Made by a program: the position numbers and the translations under genes
Shown: positions 1-9,523 of the stretch, one piece after another
How positions within the stretch are numbered: position 1 is the first letter of the stretch
Layout of the letters: each line of letters starts with the position of its first letter
Assembly: GCF_000006445.2 (NCBI RefSeq)
Contig: NC_006049.2
Location: 1,302,001 to 1,366,000 of the forward strand
DNA length: 64,000 bases
Direction: 5' to 3'
From: Debaryomyces hansenii CBS767
Lineage: Eukaryota > Ascomycota > Pichiomycetes > Serinales > Debaryomycetaceae
Notes under the pieces: generated by a model
The model's input: only the letters and a program-made list of their open reading frames with translations
Databases searched by the model: none
What the model was told of the DNA's origin: nothing

Positions 1-2427
1 ACTTTATCGTATAGGGTTTCAAAGACCTTTGGCGAACAAGGCTTACCACATGATACAATCCATGTTAATGTAAATGGTTCTGCTGGCCAATCCTTTGGTG
101 CATTTTTAGCACCCGGAATTACATTGGAATTAGAAGGTGATGCCAATGATTACGTAGGTAAAGGTTTGTCTGGTGGTAGAATTATTGTCTACCCACCAAA
201 GGAATCCAAGTTCAATGCTGAAGACCAAATTATTGCTGGGAATACAGCATTTTTCGGTGCTACTTCAGGTGCTGCGTTTATACGAGGGATTGCCGCAGAA
301 AGATTCGCAGTTAGAAATTCTGGTGCGAACATTGTTGTTGAAGGTACGGGCGATCATGGATGTGAATATATGTCTGGTGGTAGAGTTGTTGTTTTAGGGT
401 CTACAGGTCGTAATTTTGCAGCCGGTATGTGTGGTGGTATCGCGTATGTTTTAGATATGGCACAGGATTTTGGTGATAAAGTTAATAGTCAAAATGTTGA
501 ACTCTCACAAATTACAGAAGCATCTGAAATTGCATTTGTAAGAGGTTTGATTGAAGACCATCGTCATTATACTTCATCTGCAGTTGCTGAAAATATTTTG
601 AACAATTTTAACAGAATTTTACCAAGATTTGTTAAGGTTTTGCCTTATGATTATAAGAAGGTGTTAGAAAATGAAAAGAAAAAGCAAGAGGAAGCTAAAA
701 AGAATGAACTTAATACTTTCATCAAGTCAATTAAGGAAGACCCTGAAAGTGATGCAACTAACGGCGAAGCTGCTAAAATTAGGAAAGGACATATTCACCG
801 TCCAAGTCTGGCTACGGTATCTGCTAAGGATTGTAGCCACGAACCAAACGTTTTGGATTTGGAAGATACTATTTTTGACACCGAAGTTGAAAAGAAGTCA
901 GTTGCTAAATTGGATAAATTGAAGGGGTTTATGAAGTACAAACGCCGTAATGAGAAGTATAGAGATGCCAAGAAGAGAACTAATGATTGGAATGAAATGA
1001 CTTCGAGACTAACGAAGGATGAATTGAAATATGAAACTGCTAGATGTATGGATTGTGGTGTTCCATTCTGTACGTCGGATACAGGTTGTCCAATTTCAAA
1101 CGTTATCCCAAAATGGAATGAATTAGTTTTCCAGGATAGATGGTATGATGCATTGCAGAGATTATTAATGACCAACAACTTCCCAGAATTTACTGGCAGA
1201 ATTTGTCCAGCCCCATGTAACGGTGCTTGTGTCTTAGGTATTAACAGCGATCCTGTCAATATTAAATCGGTCGAATGTGCCATTATCGACCATGGTTTTG
1301 AACAAGGTTGGATTAAACCAGAACCACCTCAACATAGAACTGGTAAATCTATTGCAGTTATTGGTTCTGGCCCAGCCGGTTTAGCTACAGCTGATCAATT
1401 AAATAAGGCTGGACATTCCGTGAAGGTATATGAAAGAAGCGACAGACCAGGTGGTTTATTAATGTATGGTATTCCAAACATGAAATTAGATAAAAGAATT
1501 GTCAAGCGTAGAACTGATTTGATGACTGCGGAAGGAGTTGAATTTATCTGTTCAACAACCATTGGTGAAGATATTTCCATCGAAGAAATCAGATCTTCTA
1601 ATGATGCAGTCGTCTTTGCGGTTGGTTCAACCATTCCCAGAGATCTTAGAATCAAGGGTCGTGAATTGAATAATATCAATTTTGCAATGCAGCTTTTACA
1701 TAAAAATACTAAAGCATTGCTAGACAATGATTTAGAGGAAATCAAAAAGACATTAGAAGGTAAACATGTCATTGTCATTGGTGGTGGTGACACTGGTAAT
1801 GATTGTTTAGGTACATCAACGAGGCATGGAGCCAAATCAGTCACCAACTTTGAATTATTACCTAACCCGCCAACTTCAAGACCAAAAGATAACCCATGGC
1901 CTCAGTGGCCAAGAGTTTTTAGGGTTGATTATGGTCACACTGAAGTCACTGAGCATTATGGTAAAGACCCAAGAGAATATTCCATTTTATCTAAGGAATT
2001 TGTGGACGACGGCGAAGGCAATGTGAAAGGTATCAAGACCATTAGGGTTGAATGGAAACGCTCGGATAGTGGGGCATGGCAAATGGCTGAGGTTCCAGGA
2101 AGTGAAGAATTTTTCTCTGCCGATGTTGTCTTGTTGTCGATGGGGTTTGTTGGACCCGATGCTGATAATTTAGAAGTCACGAAGACTAAGAGAGGTACAA
2201 TTTCAACTGTGGAACCAAATGGTTACAAGGTAAGTAACGAGGATAACTTATTTACTGCAGGTGACTGTAGAAGAGGTCAATCGTTAGTTGTTTGGGGTAT
2301 CCAAGAAGGAAGGCAATGTGCCAGAGAGGTTGATAACTATCTCATGGGCTCTTCAAGATTACCAGGTAACGGATCAATCGAGCAACGTAATTTCAAGTTG
2401 TTAGAAGAATTAGCTGAAAAAGTTTAA
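1..2427 (+). CDS. GLT1: Glutamate synthase (NADH), C-terminal part (5'-truncated by window edge)
   Basis: The frame is open from base 1 and ends with TAA at 2425-2427, giving the last ~808 residues of a protein that is about 2,145 residues in S. cerevisiae. The enzyme makes two glutamates from glutamine and 2-oxoglutarate using NADH. Visible in order: the glycine-rich repeats of the GXGXG beta-helix that closes the alpha part (GKGLSGG, GATSGAAF, MSGGRVVVLG, MCGGIAYV); a charged linker; the beta-part cysteine clusters (CMDCGVPFC, then CPAPCNGAC) that bind iron-sulfur; an FAD fold GSGPAGLA; an NAD(P)H fold GGGDTGND; and the closing FAD motif GDCRRGQSL. The alpha and beta parts are fused in one chain, as in eukaryotic NADH-GOGAT. 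No break is seen. Confidence is very high. Confidence 0.98.
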   Translation, partial: TLSYRVSKTFGEQGLPHDTIHVNVNGSAGQSFGAFLAPGITLELEGDANDYVGKGLSGGRIIVYPPKESKFNAEDQIIAGNTAFFGATSGAAFIRGIAAERFAVRNSGANIVVEGTGDHGCEYMSGGRVVVLGSTGRNFAAGMCGGIAYVLDMAQDFGDKVNSQNVELSQITEASEIAFVRGLIEDHRHYTSSAVAENILNNFNRILPRFVKVLPYDYKKVLENEKKKQEEAKKNELNTFIKSIKEDPESDATNGEAAKIRKGHIHRPSLATVSAKDCSHEPNVLDLEDTIFDTEVEKKSVAKLDKLKGFMKYKRRNEKYRDAKKRTNDWNEMTSRLTKDELKYETARCMDCGVPFCTSDTGCPISNVIPKWNELVFQDRWYDALQRLLMTNNFPEFTGRICPAPCNGACVLGINSDPVNIKSVECAIIDHGFEQGWIKPEPPQHRTGKSIAVIGSGPAGLATADQLNKAGHSVKVYERSDRPGGLLMYGIPNMKLDKRIVKRRTDLMTAEGVEFICSTTIGEDISIEEIRSSNDAVVFAVGSTIPRDLRIKGRELNNINFAMQLLHKNTKALLDNDLEEIKKTLEGKHVIVIGGGDTGNDCLGTSTRHGAKSVTNFELLPNPPTSRPKDNPWPQWPRVFRVDYGHTEVTEHYGKDPREYSILSKEFVDDGEGNVKGIKTIRVEWKRSDSGAWQMAEVPGSEEFFSADVVLLSMGFVGPDADNLEVTKTKRGTISTVEPNGYKVSNEDNLFTAGDCRRGQSLVVWGIQEGRQCAREVDNYLMGSSRLPGNGSIEQRNFKLLEELAEKV

Positions 2428-4046
2428 AAACATAAGAGACATTGAATGTATATAAATTGTTTAATAAATTTGTTTTATACTTGCACCGTAGATTGAAATG
2501 TTATAGTTACCGTTATATCAAATGCATGTATATATAGATGTTTGGGAATCTGCAAACTCTAGTGTCTTTGTCACAATATGATGAATTATGAATTACTACG
2601 AAACAAAAGAACGGTGATCAGTGCTTAACTGCAATACAAGTTCTTAATATATAGCACGTATTGAATATGATAAGGAGCAATCCGCAGAAGGTACGAATTC
2701 GACAACTTTCTTCAAATTAGCTTATCGGTAAACACAATTTCGTGCGCCACCGTGAATTTCTTAGATCAACCGTTTTCGCTTGAGACAACGAGGATGGAAA
2801 AAGCATCCATATTACGGCTAAATCAATGCAACAAGGGGTACCACCCGAGAAGTTATGAGTGCATCGCACTTGACCCGCTTCTATCTGAAGCATGCAAGGC
2901 TACATCAGAAAATGTCTGTCCAATGAATGCGACTCTGGCCTGTAAGCCATTACCGTAAGTCTACTTTCGGATATTGCACCCGAGTAACATCTGGTCACAG
3001 GTCCTTCAGCGTTTTGCTTGATGTTCTCGAAGAAAGTTTAAACACAAAAAAAAGACTTGAATACATGAACGTTGACATACATGCGAAGTCCATATGGCTT
3101 TCGTTTACGAACCATAGTGTACTCCTTATTTCTCGTACATTCCTAAATCCGCCCAATGAGGCTTATAATTCACCCGCACCTTTCAACTCGAAAAACTACA
3201 ATAGTCCGTTCCTCGAACTTTTTGCTATGCCCATTACCCTTGAGCCTACTATTAATTAAAATCCGTAACAATTCCGTGCACAATAAGTAACTAATTTTGT
3301 AATTCGTCCTCATACGAATGCTCAATGGTAACAATAGCCCTTTTGCTACGCCACATTGTTTTCTCTTCGAAAAGGTCCCTCAATTTATCTCAACCGTACG
3401 ATTAACTGTATTATCATGCCTCAAATTGTCCACAGCCAATTATTAGCCCTGAAAGGCCTTGTGCTACTTTTGTTATTTTAGTATGTCCTAGTGGATCGGA
3501 TTCGATTGTTGTGCGACCCGGAACAATAGAATATTTTTAGAATTTCGAACCTACTATTTATTAATTGCTGAATCAGGCAATTTATGAAAGCTCGGAATGC
3601 CCATCAAATGTACACACTTGAATTATCTAATTGGGAATGTTGATATCGTTTACAGCTTGCCGTTTAGATTTACATACCGAGTTAGGATTCTAGTAAATAT
3701 AGGTGCTTCCGGTGTAGCATAAACAAATAAAATGCAATTTATGTAGCATGCTGACATGTTTCATATGCCACGAGGGATATCATAGCGTAAGGAGTTAATT
3801 TATGGTGGAGGGGTTATTATTGACTATAATTTGGAAATAGCCAGCATCCCCGGTAACACCCTCGTAATTGAATAATGGCTTGGTTTAAGGACCCGGAATA
3901 AGCGAAGTGAGTTTTTCATATTCTCAAGTGAAGCCGATTTAAGGCGGATTTCCAAACCAAATAAATAGAGTACATATCCCTTTAAAATCCAGAGGACATA
4001 AATTTCTTAATTTATACTGTTCTTCTACTAGTATTATAGAATAATA
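2428..4046. other. Long intergenic region, GLT1 3' side to ECM33 promoter
   Basis: This is 1.6 kb without a convincing gene. Short open frames at 2752-2958 and 2927-3259 start with non-ATG or weak contexts and show no family resemblance. Both neighbours point right, so the stretch holds the GLT1 terminator and presumably a long ECM33 promoter. I see no tRNA, transposon end or tandem repeat. Confidence 0.6.
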
Positions 4047-5703
4047 ATGCAAATCAAAAAATTATTTGCCATTTCTGCTTTAAGTGGACTTGCACTCGGT
4101 GCTAATAGTAAGTACTTCTTGAATAATGGAACCAGAGAAAATGGGTATTTGGTGGATTGGGCCGAGGTACTACGATACTAAGGAATAAAAAGCCAGATAA
4201 AGTATCCGTAAGATTGGAAATTTGGGCATTAGAGGTTTAAGCCAAAAATTTGTTATGCGATGAGTTATGTGAAAAATGCGTAGCAAATGAAGCGAATTTT
4301 GAGCGGATTTCAAGTGCCATCAAAAGTGATGTAACTAGCATTGATTCCTTTAAGACGCCCATGAACATTGTATTCAGTGAACGGGATAAACCACAATAAT
4401 CGCCTCTTTTTCGACTTGAAAAGCTTTAGGCTTTGAGTTCCGACAAATAAAACCGATTTGATTTGTACACTACTAACATTATTTAGACTCTACCTTAACC
4501 ACCGCTACTCCAAGCGTCAGTAAGGCATGTTCTTTCAAGGACTTCACCGCCACCAAGTCTGAAGATATTGCATCTATCGCTGCTTGTTCTACTGCCGTTG
4601 GTGACATCACTATTAAGGGTGATTCTTTTGGTTCCATTGAATTGAATGGTGTTGAAGAGCTCTACGGTAATCTTCACGTCAACAATGCTACTGAAGCCAC
4701 CTCATTAAATGCAGCAACCTTACAATTAGTTTCGGGTAAACTTAATTTAGACGGTAACACCATTTTAGCTACTGTCAACCTTGCTCAATTAACCACAGTC
4801 GGTACCCTTAACTATAACGCTTTACCAGCTTTAGAACAGACTGGTTTAACTTCCGGTATTACTTCTGCTGATGAAGTTATCATTTCTGACACTGGTTTAA
4901 CCTCCTTAGATGGTATCAATGTCTTCAAGTTGAAGGTTTTCAACGTCAACAACAACGCTGATATCTCATCTATCGACTCTGGTTTACAAAAGGTCACTGA
5001 TGAATTATCTATTTCCTATAATGCTGAGAAGGTCGATGTTTCTTTAGATCAATTAGAAGAAGCTAACGACGTCTACTTACAATCTATTAACTCTTTGAGT
5101 GTTGCTAACTTGACTAAGATTTCTAACTCGTTATCTTTAGATTCTAACGCTTTAGACACTATTGAATTTAAGCAATTGAAGTCTATTGGCGATTCTTTAT
5201 CCATCACTAAGAACAGTGAATTAGAAGAATTAGATTTCCCTAAGTTAGAAAAGATTGGTGGTGCTTTAAATATTAACAGCAATGACAACTTGAACACCCT
5301 TGAGGGTTTCCCTAAGTTAGAGTCCGTTAGTGGTACTGTCAACATGAGCGGTACTTTCGACAACGGTACTTTCGACTCCTTGAAGAAGGTTTCCGGTGCT
5401 TTCTACTTTGAATCTGATGGTGACATTTCCTGTAAGGAATTTAAGGATGTTAAGGTCAGTGGTAAGGAAAGTACTTCATGTGCTACTAAGTCTTCTTCTT
5501 CCAAGAAGTCTTCTTCTTCCACTTCTAGATCTTCTTCTACTTCAGGCTCGAGCTCCAATTCTAATTCCGATTCCAACTCTGGTTCTAGCTCTAGCTCTTC
5601 GTCTGATTCTTCTTCCTCTTCCAACTCTGGTGCTGCCAGCGTTGCTGCTAAGATGGTCACAACTTTAGCTGGTGTTGCTTTAGTCGGTTTAACCGTTTTC
5701 TAA
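4047..5703 (+). CDS. ECM33: GPI-anchored cell-wall protein Ecm33, with one intron
   Basis: Exon 1 is 4047-4107 and exon 2 is 4487-5703, joined in frame to give 425 residues (about 429 in S. cerevisiae). Exon 1 encodes a signal peptide (MQIKKLFAISALSG...). The body is a series of ECM33-type beta-solenoid repeats with the pattern 'L.sIgdsLsI..N..L..l.fp.L..I.GaL.I..N'. Residues ~355-402 are almost pure serine with Asn/Asp, and a hydrophobic tail (last ~20 residues) fits a GPI-attachment signal. The product is an extracellular GPI protein needed for wall integrity. The intron donor is GTAAGT, the branch site TACTAAC and the acceptor TAG. The S. cerevisiae orthologue also has an intron, which supports the model. 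PST1-type paralogues are an alternative name. Confidence 0.93.
4108..4486 (+). other. ECM33 intron
   Basis: This 379-nt intron interrupts codon 21. The donor GTAAGT is at 4108, the branch sequence TACTAAC at 4471-4477, and the acceptor TTTAG ends at 4486. It is full of stops in the coding frame. It is much longer than the other introns in the window (50, 55, 55 and 125 nt). No snoRNA was recognised inside it. Confidence 0.9.
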
Positions 5704-6004
5704 TCAATTTAGATCAATGTTTAATGCTGACTACAGTCTGGCTTAAAGTTTAAAACAGATTTTCAATTAATTTCTAAATCTTAATAATTCATTTTTATCA
5801 ATTCTTTTGCGCTAGTTATTATTTTTCGTGCCTACATAGTTCTCTTTAAACATTTACATAGTAAAATATTTAATTTTGTCATTTTAAAACGTTGAAGTGT
5901 ATTTGTCTGTTTTTGTGTTATTTTTTTTATCGTGACTAGATTACCGGATAATAAATAAAAAACTACAAACTAGGTTTTATATATTTGATTATCGACAACT
6001 AAAT
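5704..6004. other. Intergenic, ECM33 to the fasciclin-like gene
   Basis: AT-rich spacer of ~300 bp between two rightward genes. It contains T-rich tracts and no open frame. It presumably holds the ECM33 3' end and the promoter of the next gene. Confidence 0.6.
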
Positions 6005-6886
6005 ATGAAATTATCAAGTATATTATACGTATCCGTACTAGCCCATTTAGTTATGAGTAAGAATGTTATTGATTTAGATCTGTTCAAAGAATCTTTACAT
6101 GAGGAGGACCATGATAAAAGGGATGGGAAAAATGTTATCGACTTGGAGCAATTTGAAGCAAGCACACAACAAGAGCAAAATGAGAAACGAGAAGCTAAAA
6201 ACGTTTATAACTTGCAATCTTTGAAAGAAGACCATATTGGTGAGAATGAGAAAAGAGAAGCTAAAAACGTTTATAACTTGCAATCTTTGAAAGAAGGGCT
6301 TGATGATGAGAATGATAAGAGAGAAGGTAATGTTAATAAGCCGGAAGTTCTGGAGGAAGGATCCAATAAAGGTGACAAAAGGTCAATGCAAAATGTAATT
6401 GATATTCAAGAACAAGATACACATCAAAATTTGCTTCAATCTATTTTACCCCAATTGCAATCTATAACGATATTCACTGGATATATAAGGGATGATCCAG
6501 AATTAGCAATGAAGACTGCAGATTCTAAGCAGTCCATGATTATAATTGCGCCTTCTGACGATTCAATCAGTAGTAAATTGAACAATTTGAAACCTTGGGA
6601 ATTTCCAAATGAGTTGACAGGGAATTCCGATGATGATAGGATAGTGAGTGAAAATTTGAAGAATTTTTTGAATGGCCATGTCATTGTTGATTTCAAAGAT
6701 AAGTTTGTTACTAGCAATGATGAAATTATTGCAAATTTAGTCAACGGTAAACAGGTAAAAATTAAACAGGAAGGATCTGACAAGTTTAAAATTTCGACAG
6801 GAGATAAATGGATCAAGGTTGAGACTGTCAAACAAGTTGATAATGGGTATATTTTTGTAATTAATGATGTTTTAGTGAAACCATAA
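6005..6886 (+). CDS. Secreted Kex2-processed repeat protein with C-terminal fasciclin-like domain
   Basis: A 293-residue protein with an N-terminal signal peptide (residues ~1-18). Residues 19-126 are a run of ~20-23-residue units, each opening with a KNV[I/Y][D/N]L-like core and closing with Lys-Arg at 38-39, 61-62, 83-84, 105-106 and 125-126. Two of these sites read KR-EA, the Kex2 plus Ste13 processing signature of alpha-factor precursors. Units 3 and 4 are nearly identical. The last cleavage leaves a ~167-residue module (from ~127) with FAS1-like features (TIFTGYI, MIIIAPSDDSI, FLNGHVIVD, YIFVINDVLV). Yeasts are known to have fasciclin proteins of unclear role (YDR262W/YLR001C in S. cerevisiae), and fungal Kex2-processed repeat proteins are a recognised group. 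Release of peptides is inference. Confidence 0.8.
   Translation: MKLSSILYVSVLAHLVMSKNVIDLDLFKESLHEEDHDKRDGKNVIDLEQFEASTQQEQNEKREAKNVYNLQSLKEDHIGENEKREAKNVYNLQSLKEGLDDENDKREGNVNKPEVLEEGSNKGDKRSMQNVIDIQEQDTHQNLLQSILPQLQSITIFTGYIRDDPELAMKTADSKQSMIIIAPSDDSISSKLNNLKPWEFPNELTGNSDDDRIVSENLKNFLNGHVIVDFKDKFVTSNDEIIANLVNGKQVKIKQEGSDKFKISTGDKWIKVETVKQVDNGYIFVINDVLVKP
6189..6296 (+). repeat. Tandem 66-bp coding repeat in the Kex2-repeat gene
   Basis: A 42-nt block at 6189-6230 recurs exactly at 6255-6296, giving a 66-bp (22-codon) period in frame. It encodes the REAKNVYNLQSLKE segment twice. The identity at DNA level implies recent duplication or gene conversion. Flanking units are diverged. Confidence 0.9.
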
Positions 6887-7048
6887 ATATATATATATGC
6901 TTTTAGTTCTTTAGGTTTGGATATACGTGATAGCTTTTATTATAAGAAATGTATTTCTAATTGTATACTAAGTCAGGATTTTGCATTGCAGTAAAGCAGC
7001 TACATAATTATCATAAAACTTTTTTATAAAACATACGTTCTACGGAAT

Positions 7049-8895
7049 CTAATTATTCAAGAGACTAACACCGGTTTCCTCTCTATGCTCGTTACCGATA
7101 TTGTATTCAGCCTTCCATTTAACTCTTAATTGTTTATTCATGTTGTTTTCAATCGAGAATTCTTGTGTTACGCTCTGCTTGTTATTCCCATGAATGACGT
7201 CGCTTGACTGGGGCTTCAAGTTTAATTTACAACTCTTTGGAACAGCGAGCATAAACTTGAAATTAGTTAAAGCAGTGGATTGTAAGTTACTGAACAATAA
7301 TTTTCCTGATAAGTTGGTACTTGTTGAAGAATTAAATATACCAGTTTCAATCTTTAATGCCGACGACTGGTTGATTAAATTAGTAGACTGGAAGTTGGTT
7401 TGGTTCTGAACGTGGCTTGGTGTAGATGATGGAAAGTTTAATCCAAAAGGATCTAACTGATTGTTCGTTGAGGTTGTCGTATTTGATTGAAGTTGAGGTG
7501 AAGGAGAATTTAATCCTGACAAAATATCGAAATTACTCAGATTACCGCTGGTTGGTAATGGTTGTTGAATAGAAGTCTGTGGATTACCACCAAGAGCAAT
7601 TGAACCACCAGCTCCAAATAAGTTCACATTAGTATTGTTATCTGTATTGGTAAATTGCAAATTTGATAAATCGCTTAATAAATCATTATAACCTTGATCA
7701 TCACGACCGGATTTATCATTGCTTATTGGAGCATCATCATCAAAATCAATTAAGTTTAAGGTATCATTATTACTGCTACCACTTTGAACTTGAATTTTAG
7801 ATGCTTCGTTGATGTCACCACTTTTTAATAATTGGAACTTCTGAACCAACTGATTAACATCATCATTTAATGCCAACAATTCGTTAACCTTGTTATCGTC
7901 ATCGTGCTCTTCAACGATTTTTGTTATAATAGGTTGAGAGCTTTTGACTGAAGAATATAATTCAATTACAGCTTCATTTGAATCATCTATCTTAGCGCCA
8001 GAAGCTTCGATATTATGTAACATTTCACCTAAAATTTCGACTTTTCTTTTTAATCTAGCGATATCATCGGTGACTTGTTTTTTGTTTTCTTCAATGTTAT
8101 CATCCTTAAATCCAGCCATGATTTTCATTAATTTGTTGGCTTCTTGTAAATCTTGAGGTCTGCCTCTTCTAATTAACTCTTGCAATTTGGCACTATGGAC
8201 GATAGATTCTTCTTTTTGTAATTCTTCTAAAGATTTTAAATTATCAGAAGGATTTAATACTGCCGCATCTTCTACTTTGACTTCAGGGAAGATATAGCCC
8301 TTGTTTGACAACAATCTATGCATATCTCTAATATACCCGAAGTCTTCCTTGTACTTAGACGTTTTACATATCGTCTGATACCATTCTTCAAGCTGCGATA
8401 AAATCAAGCGGTGCACTCTGGTATAACGTAAAGGTGGTCTTTCAGGAAACCTTTTGACCAATTCATTTAAAAATTCTTTACGGGAAATCTGTAATTGGAA
8501 GGGATACCCGCAATTTTTCACTAAATTATCTAATAATGAAATGGCTAACTCAGAAGTTTGGGAGTCTCTTTGACTGATAAGTTTCGCCACTGCTATGGCT
8601 GCTTCACGAGGGGTAGATCCTTGTTTAGCGTTCACGTAATCACAAATCTCCAAATTCAATGCTAAGTTTGGCTCATTAAGAGATGGCCTGCAAGCACGAT
8701 CTATCGCTTTGTTAGTATTCAATTGATGTCATAATTTTGCCGTAGGCACAGATGTTTCGAAATTATCACTTCCGTATACGGTTTGATAAGATAATGGAGC
8801 AAGGGGTGATTATATATATACATACAAATTCTTCGTAATAATTTTGGGCTAATCTTTGAAAGGGAGTAAGACCCAGAAGAAGAACTCGATGACAT
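7049..8895 (-). CDS. GGA2: Golgi-localised gamma-ear Arf-binding adaptor (Gga), with one intron
   Basis: Exon 1 is 8895-8826 and exon 2 is 8700-7049, giving 573 residues. GGA proteins bind cargo, Arf and clathrin at the trans-Golgi for traffic to endosomes. Domains: VHS (~25-160, with ALNLEICDY, LDNLVKNCGYPF and the RYIRDMHRLL-like GYIRDMHRLLSNKGY), GAT (~190-316, RRGRPQDLQEANKLMK), a linker with a clathrin-box-like LIDFD, and a C-terminal gamma-ear (last ~110). The unspliced frame has no ATG before the VHS core and begins at TTG in the middle of the intron branch site. Splicing adds MSSSSSSGSYSLSKISPKLL then RRIYRACR, which lines up with LLRKIQRACR of yeast Gga proteins. It is transcribed divergently from CNL1, 108 bp away. 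Whether it is the GGA1 or GGA2 orthologue cannot be told. Confidence 0.9.
8701..8825 (-). other. GGA2 intron
   Basis: On the minus strand: donor GTATGT at 8825-8820, branch TACTAAC at 8717-8711, acceptor GATAG ending at 8701. It is 125 nt long and splits a Tyr codon after its first base. Removing it restores the family N-terminus. Confidence 0.88.
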
Positions 8896-9003
8896 TATGT
8901 AGATTGTCCAATGGTTATCAATTATTCTTTTAAAATATTGGTCTATAAAGAATCCTTGAGAATGTTAATTTTGAGTCGAAGGTCGAGTGAATGAGGCGGA
9001 AAA

Positions 9004-9378
9004 ATGAAATATATGATTTCACCTTATATCAGTATACAACAAAAAAATGAAATGGCTGATCAAGATGAAGACCCATTAGTACTCAAGAACTTGGCCGTTA
9101 ATTTTGATTATTTGATGTATAAGATTAATGATCATATATCTAATTTGTCGGAGAAAACATTTGATGCAGTTAATGCTAAACAAGATTTTGTTAATGGAGA
9201 ATACCTACAAAAACAACTAGATCTAGAGAAGGAAATCAATGAAATTGATCTTATATTAAGCAAGTGTAATGAATTAGAACTAGATTTCATGAAATTAGAT
9301 CAATTATATCTGTTTGTTGAAGACTTCAAATCAAGATTAAACTCACTTGAGGACGGATTCAAAGAAATAAGTAAATAG
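9004..9378 (+). CDS. CNL1: BLOC-1 complex subunit Cnl1
   Basis: A small coiled-coil protein of up to 124 residues. The core DPLVLKNLAVNFDYLMYKI, the following helix, and LDQLYLFVEDFKSRL match the yeast Cnl1 pattern (DPL..L.VDYDYLLYKI ... LNQL...TDTFK.R), from memory of the family. Cnl1 is a subunit of the yeast BLOC-1 complex, which acts with Rab GTPases in endosomal maturation. The first ATG (9004) adds 16 poorly conserved residues. The third ATG at 9052 (MADQDED...) gives a length closer to the family and may be the real start. It is divergent from GGA2 and convergent with the DUF4112 gene. Confidence 0.75.
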   Translation: MKYMISPYISIQQKNEMADQDEDPLVLKNLAVNFDYLMYKINDHISNLSEKTFDAVNAKQDFVNGEYLQKQLDLEKEINEIDLILSKCNELELDFMKLDQLYLFVEDFKSRLNSLEDGFKEISK

Positions 9379-9523
9379 CAGGCTATTATTTATATTACAG
9401 AAATACATACATAAATATAGAAGTTTCTATAGGGTTCGCCTATATGGTTTTCGTAGCAGTGACGCTGGATAAATTGTTAAGAGACGTAAAAATGTCTTAT
9501 ACATTCCTTTGTGCTTGCATTGT

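Noticed and set aside
2576..2700. Possible C/D snoRNA (ATGATGA near 2579)
   Set aside because: No D box or terminal stem at a suitable distance.
2752..3259. Overlapping small plus-strand frames after GLT1
   Set aside because: Start codon is GTG for the first, no domain or composition bias, and both are short; chance frames in a long spacer.
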